Source: Rhodococcus antarcticus (GTDB lineage: Bacteria > Actinomycetota > Actinomycetes > Mycobacteriales > Mycobacteriaceae). Taken from it: DNA of 64,000 nt. Each line of letters starts with the position of its first letter. Position 1 is the first letter of the stretch. Location of the stretch: contig NZ_CP110615.1 of the NCBI RefSeq assembly GCF_026153295.1, positions 3,286,001 through 3,350,000 of the forward strand, read 5' to 3'. Below the pieces are notes generated by a model. The model did no database searches, was not told where the DNA came from, and worked only from the letters and a program-made list of their open reading frames with translations. The translations under genes were made by a program, and so were the position numbers. Shown here piece by piece: positions 61,296-64,000 of this stretch.

Positions 61296-61331
61296 GCGCG
61301 CACACGCTACGGGCCGCGACCAGGCGTCGGG

Positions 61332-61493
61332 CTACTGCCCGACCACGGAGACGTCGTTGAACGGCAGCAGCGGTCCCACGGCCGGGAACACCACCGTCAT
61401 GAGCAGGGCCAGCACGGCGAGCAGCAGCACGAGGGCGAGTACTAGCCGCACCACCACCGGCCCGGGCAGGGTCCGCCAGATCCACGTGTACAT
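61332..61493 (-). CDS. Small membrane protein coupled to class E sortase
   Basis: 53 residues: MYTWIWRTLPGPVVVRLVLA, a long hydrophobic helix and PLLPFNDVSVVGQ. The WxLPGP start and LPFNDV end match the small conserved protein usually found between sortase E and trpG in Actinobacteria. Function unknown; begins right at the end of the sortase gene. Confidence 0.8.
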   Translation of the reverse strand: MYTWIWRTLPGPVVVRLVLALVLLLAVLALLMTVVFPAVGPLLPFNDVSVVGQ

Positions 61494-61494
61494 C

Positions 61495-62394
61495 TCAGCC
61501 CTTCGCCATCTCGGGCGGCACCGCACCGGGTGCCGACGCGCTCTTGGGGTACTGCTTCACCATCACGGCGTGGATGATCATCCGCTGCCGGGCGGAGTAC
61601 CGGGGGTGGCAGGTGGTGAGCGTCAGCAGCGACACCGCGTCCGCCCCGGTGGGGGCGGCGGCCGCGTCGCCGGGAACCGGGGAGATGACGTCGCCCTGCG
61701 AGGGATCCACGATCTGGCGGCCGACGACGCCGGTGTACGCGCCGCCGAGGGGGGCCACGGCGGCATCGTTGTCGGCCGTGCCGGTGCAGCTCGCGTCGGT
61801 GGCGCCCTTGCCCGCGCCCCACCCGTCCACCTCCTCCGACATCGGCAGCACCCGGTAGACGTACCAGGTGTCCGCGGTCTCGGTGATGATCGAGTCGCAG
61901 GACTGCAGCAGGTCGAGATCGTTGAACGGGGCCCCCTGGCCCACCCGGTGCCCGGCCACGGCGAAGTTGCCCGGCTGGCCGGGGAACGCGGTGCCCGCGT
62001 AGTGCCCGGGGCCGACGGCCAGGGCTTCCTGGGTGGTGCCCTCCACCACGGTGAACTGGTAGTCCGAGCCGAAGGACGGCACGTAGAGCTTCGCGAAGCC
62101 GGCTCCGAGGGCGACGGTGGACTGGCCGGTGCGTTCCTGGCCGACCACCGGGGTCGCGATGGTGGGGTTGTCGCCGTTCGCCCACTCCTGGTCCAGAGCT
62201 GTGGTGACGTCGCTCTGCTTGCCGGCAGAGACGAGATCGGTCCAGTACAGCTCGTAGACGACGAACAGCAGCAGCACCAGACCCACGGTGATGAGCAGCT
62301 CGCCGAGGCCGCGGACGCCGGTGCGCACCCGGTCCCCGCGGTGGCGGGACGGCCGGGGGCCGGGGGGTGGGGCGTCGTCGAGGGCGGTGCTCAC
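61495..62394 (-). CDS. Class E sortase
   Basis: 299 residues. Disordered Pro/Arg start, one membrane helix (LGELLITVGLVLLLFVVYEL), then the sortase barrel with catalytic His in NFAVAGHRVG, Cys in LLTLTTCHPRYS and Arg in ARQR. It joins exported LAXTG-type proteins to the wall. No obvious LPXTG/LAXTG substrate occurs in the window. GTG overlaps the DUF881 stop (GTGA). Confidence 0.92.
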   Translation of the reverse strand: MSTALDDAPPPGPRPSRHRGDRVRTGVRGLGELLITVGLVLLLFVVYELYWTDLVSAGKQSDVTTALDQEWANGDNPTIATPVVGQERTGQSTVALGAGFAKLYVPSFGSDYQFTVVEGTTQEALAVGPGHYAGTAFPGQPGNFAVAGHRVGQGAPFNDLDLLQSCDSIITETADTWYVYRVLPMSEEVDGWGAGKGATDASCTGTADNDAAVAPLGGAYTGVVGRQIVDPSQGDVISPVPGDAAAAPTGADAVSLLTLTTCHPRYSARQRMIIHAVMVKQYPKSASAPGAVPPEMAKG

Positions 62395-63131
62395 CGGGGG
62401 ACCTCCTGGGCCTGGCTCAACCTGATCGACCCCGTGTAGGCGGGGGCGGTGATGTCATCGGCAGCGTCGACCACGTACCCGAGGCCGAACCGTGCCACGT
62501 ACTGCTTGTAGATGGCCACCCCGCGCTCCGCGTCGAGCGCGTCGCGCAGCCGCCCGGGGTCACCTATGGCTGCAACGACGTAGGGCGGGCTGTAGGTGCG
62601 CCCGTCGAGCAGCAGGGTGTTGCCGATGCACCGGGGGGCCGAGGTGGTCACCACGCGCTGGTCCTGGACCACCACGGCGTCCGCGCCGCCCGCCCAGAGC
62701 GCGTTGAGCACGCTCTGCAGGTCCTGCTGGTGCACCACGAGGTCGTCGGGGGCAGCGCCGGCCGGGTAGCGGCCGTCCGCGTCGCGCGCCGCGTCGGTGA
62801 GCGTGACGCTGATCCCAGGACCGGTGAGCGCCGTGAGCCCCGCGGCCTCGTCGAGCGCGTCCGCCCGGGCCAGGGTGGCGGCCACCTGCGCGTCGGACGA
62901 GCCGGACCCCCGCTGAGCCGCGTCCACGTCCGCGACGAGCTGGGTGCGCCGGGCCTGCACGGCGTCCACCTCGCCCTGCGCCGTGCGCACCAGGTCCGAG
63001 AGCCGGGTGCTGCTGCCGGCCCGCAGCTCACCGCCCTGCGCGGTCTCGCGCGTCGCGGACAGCAGCAGCCCCGCGAGCAGGAGCACCACGGGGACGGCCA
63101 CCCGCCACCCCCGTCCAGAGGCACCGCCCAC
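62391..63131 (-). CDS. DUF881 family exported protein
   Basis: 246 residues. N-terminal helix ([16 protein letters not shown]), a coiled coil, then the DUF881 domain ([54 protein letters not shown]). DUF881 genes are conserved beside crgA in Actinobacteria; function not settled. GTG start with GGAGGGACC in front. Confidence 0.9.
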   Translation of the reverse strand: MGGASGRGWRVAVPVVLLLAGLLLSATRETAQGGELRAGSSTRLSDLVRTAQGEVDAVQARRTQLVADVDAAQRGSGSSDAQVAATLARADALDEAAGLTALTGPGISVTLTDAARDADGRYPAGAAPDDLVVHQQDLQSVLNALWAGGADAVVVQDQRVVTTSAPRCIGNTLLLDGRTYSPPYVVAAIGDPGRLRDALDAERGVAIYKQYVARFGLGYVVDAADDITAPAYTGSIRLSQAQEVPR

Positions 63132-63180
63132 CGTCGAGGTCCCTCCGCTCGCGCACGCCTGTCGTGACGCCCACCACGGT

Positions 63181-63186
63181 AGCCTG
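63181..63186 (+). promoter_or_regulatory. -10 box candidate (TAGCCT) of crgA
   Basis: TAGCCT in the 131-base gap between divergent DUF881 and crgA, 76 bases before the crgA ATG. Confidence 0.4.
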
Positions 63187-63262
63187 TGGGCAGAAGACCA
63201 CCGTGAGGTCGGGCGTGCGCGCGTGCACCCCGCCCACCACCTCCACCCCAGCAAGGGACGAC

Positions 63263-63526
63263 ATGCCCAAGTCGAAGGTCCGCAAGAAGCCCGCGTACGC
63301 CGGAGCGGGCAACCTCCGCACGCCGCAGAAGGTCCAGGCCGGGCCGTCCAACCCCGTCTACGTCGCCGTCATGCTCGGGCTGATGCTGCTCGGGCTCGCG
63401 TGGCTCGTCGTCAACTACCTGGCCGGGGACAAGATCCCCTTCATGGTGACGCTCGGCGCGTGGAACTTCCTCATCGGCTTCAGCCTGATGGTCGTCGGGC
63501 TGCTGATGACCATGCGGTGGCGCTGA
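63263..63526 (+). CDS. crgA: CrgA: cell division regulator
   Basis: 87 residues. [13 protein letters not shown] start, two membrane helices ([20 protein letters not shown] and [16 protein letters not shown]) joined by [17 protein letters not shown], and a short basic end. CrgA recruits FtsI/FtsQ and wall enzymes in Actinobacteria. AAGGGACGAC precedes the ATG. Slightly shorter than the mycobacterial protein. Confidence 0.95.
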   Translation: MPKSKVRKKPAYAGAGNLRTPQKVQAGPSNPVYVAVMLGLMLLGLAWLVVNYLAGDKIPFMVTLGAWNFLIGFSLMVVGLLMTMRWR

Positions 63527-63652
63527 CCGCGGACCACCGACCGTCACCAGGGCACGGCCGACGCGTCGCAGCTGGGGCTCATGACACGGGTGTGATTCAT
63601 CCCCAGTGTGGACAGGTCCTGCGGATGGGTCCGCCGCGCACGGGTCACCCCG

Positions 63653-64000
63653 GTGGATGAGCCCGGGCCCGCAGTCGCGAGCTGGTCCACGAAGCCTGCG
63701 GCGGTCGCGGCCGCCGGCGGCGGTGCGGTGGCGTTCCTCGCGCTCGCCCTGCTCTCCGGGGACGCCGCCGGGAGGTTGCTGCTCGGTCTCGCCGTGCTGG
63801 GGCTCGCGGTGGCGACCGTCCTCGGGGCACGGCTGCGTCCGCGGCTGTCCGTCGACGTCCACGGGTTGACCGTGCGAGGGGTCACCGGCACCCTGCGGCT
63901 GACCTGGTCCGAGGTGGAGCAGGTGGAGGTGGTGCGCACGCGGCGGCTCGGTCGGGAGGTTCCCGTGCTGGAGATCAGCCCGCGCGACACCGAGCAGCGG
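63653..64000 (+). CDS. PH-domain membrane protein (3' end outside window)
   Basis: At least 116 residues, open at the right edge. Two hydrophobic segments (AVAFLALALLSGDAAG and LLLGLAVLGLAVATVLG), then a bacterial PH-like domain start (LSVDVHGLTVRG, LRLTWSEVEQVEVVRTRRLG). Similar small proteins follow crgA in other Actinobacteria. GTG start; no other in-frame candidate fits the first helix better. Confidence 0.75.
   Translation, partial: MDEPGPAVASWSTKPAAVAAAGGGAVAFLALALLSGDAAGRLLLGLAVLGLAVATVLGARLRPRLSVDVHGLTVRGVTGTLRLTWSEVEQVEVVRTRRLGREVPVLEISPRDTEQR

Overview
The window is 64 kb of very GC-rich DNA (third codon positions are almost all G or C, and GTG starts are abundant) from the chromosome of an actinobacterium. 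The right end carries the conserved growth-control cluster tRNA-Leu(CAG) / fhaA-fhaB-pstP-rodA-pbpA-pknA-pknB / trpG(pabA) / class E sortase / DUF881 / crgA, as found near oriC in Mycobacteriales and Pseudonocardiales relatives. A mycothiol-type isomerase, an EspC-like type VII target, a DUF6474 protein and a GAF-ANTAR regulator fit the same assignment. I cannot name the genus. There is no IS element, phage gene, CRISPR array or rRNA.

Layout. 0-9.3 kb is metabolic and accessory: a 5'-cut MFS pump, a small HExxH protein, a secreted M23 peptidase beside a fragment of a second copy, an N-truncated SMP-30 gene beside a gamma-glutamyltransferase, then aldo/keto reductase, RGCVC-type, SRPBCC, HAD and SDR genes. 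9.3-35.7 kb is dominated by a dispersed Ter (tellurite/stress) system: DUF475 (TerC-like) with a coiled-coil partner, a four-gene HpcH lyase / PRTase-TRSP / StiP-PELOTA / HAD operon, a TerD, a TerD-VWA fusion, three AIM24 paralogues and a canonical TerD. Between these lie a GGDEF enzyme, a LacI/MFS divergon with a clear operator, an MscS channel, an ABC exporter with a LolA-like partner, two permeases and a lipoprotein GH3 enzyme.

35.9-48.4 kb holds a TM0106-type nuclease, DUF6474, GAF-ANTAR and CopC-like proteins, several oxidoreductases, a TetR regulator and an orphan type VII secretion-like module (YbaB-like, EspC-like, a large WXG-type helical protein, and a membrane protein with an internally duplicated domain). 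Then come an enoyl-CoA hydratase/PaaI/S4 group and zwf. A broken CapA-family gene fills the gap between zwf and the tRNA.

50.6-64 kb is the Ser/Thr phospho-signalling and cell-elongation operon. PknA and PknB (four PASTA repeats) are balanced by the phosphatase PstP and read by FhaA and FhaB. RodA and PbpA are the glycosyltransferase/transpeptidase pair they control. CrgA links to division. The genes overlap by 1-4 bases, implying translational coupling. Many monocistronic genes in the window instead show a TANNNT box 6-7 bases before the start codon, which suggests leaderless transcripts.
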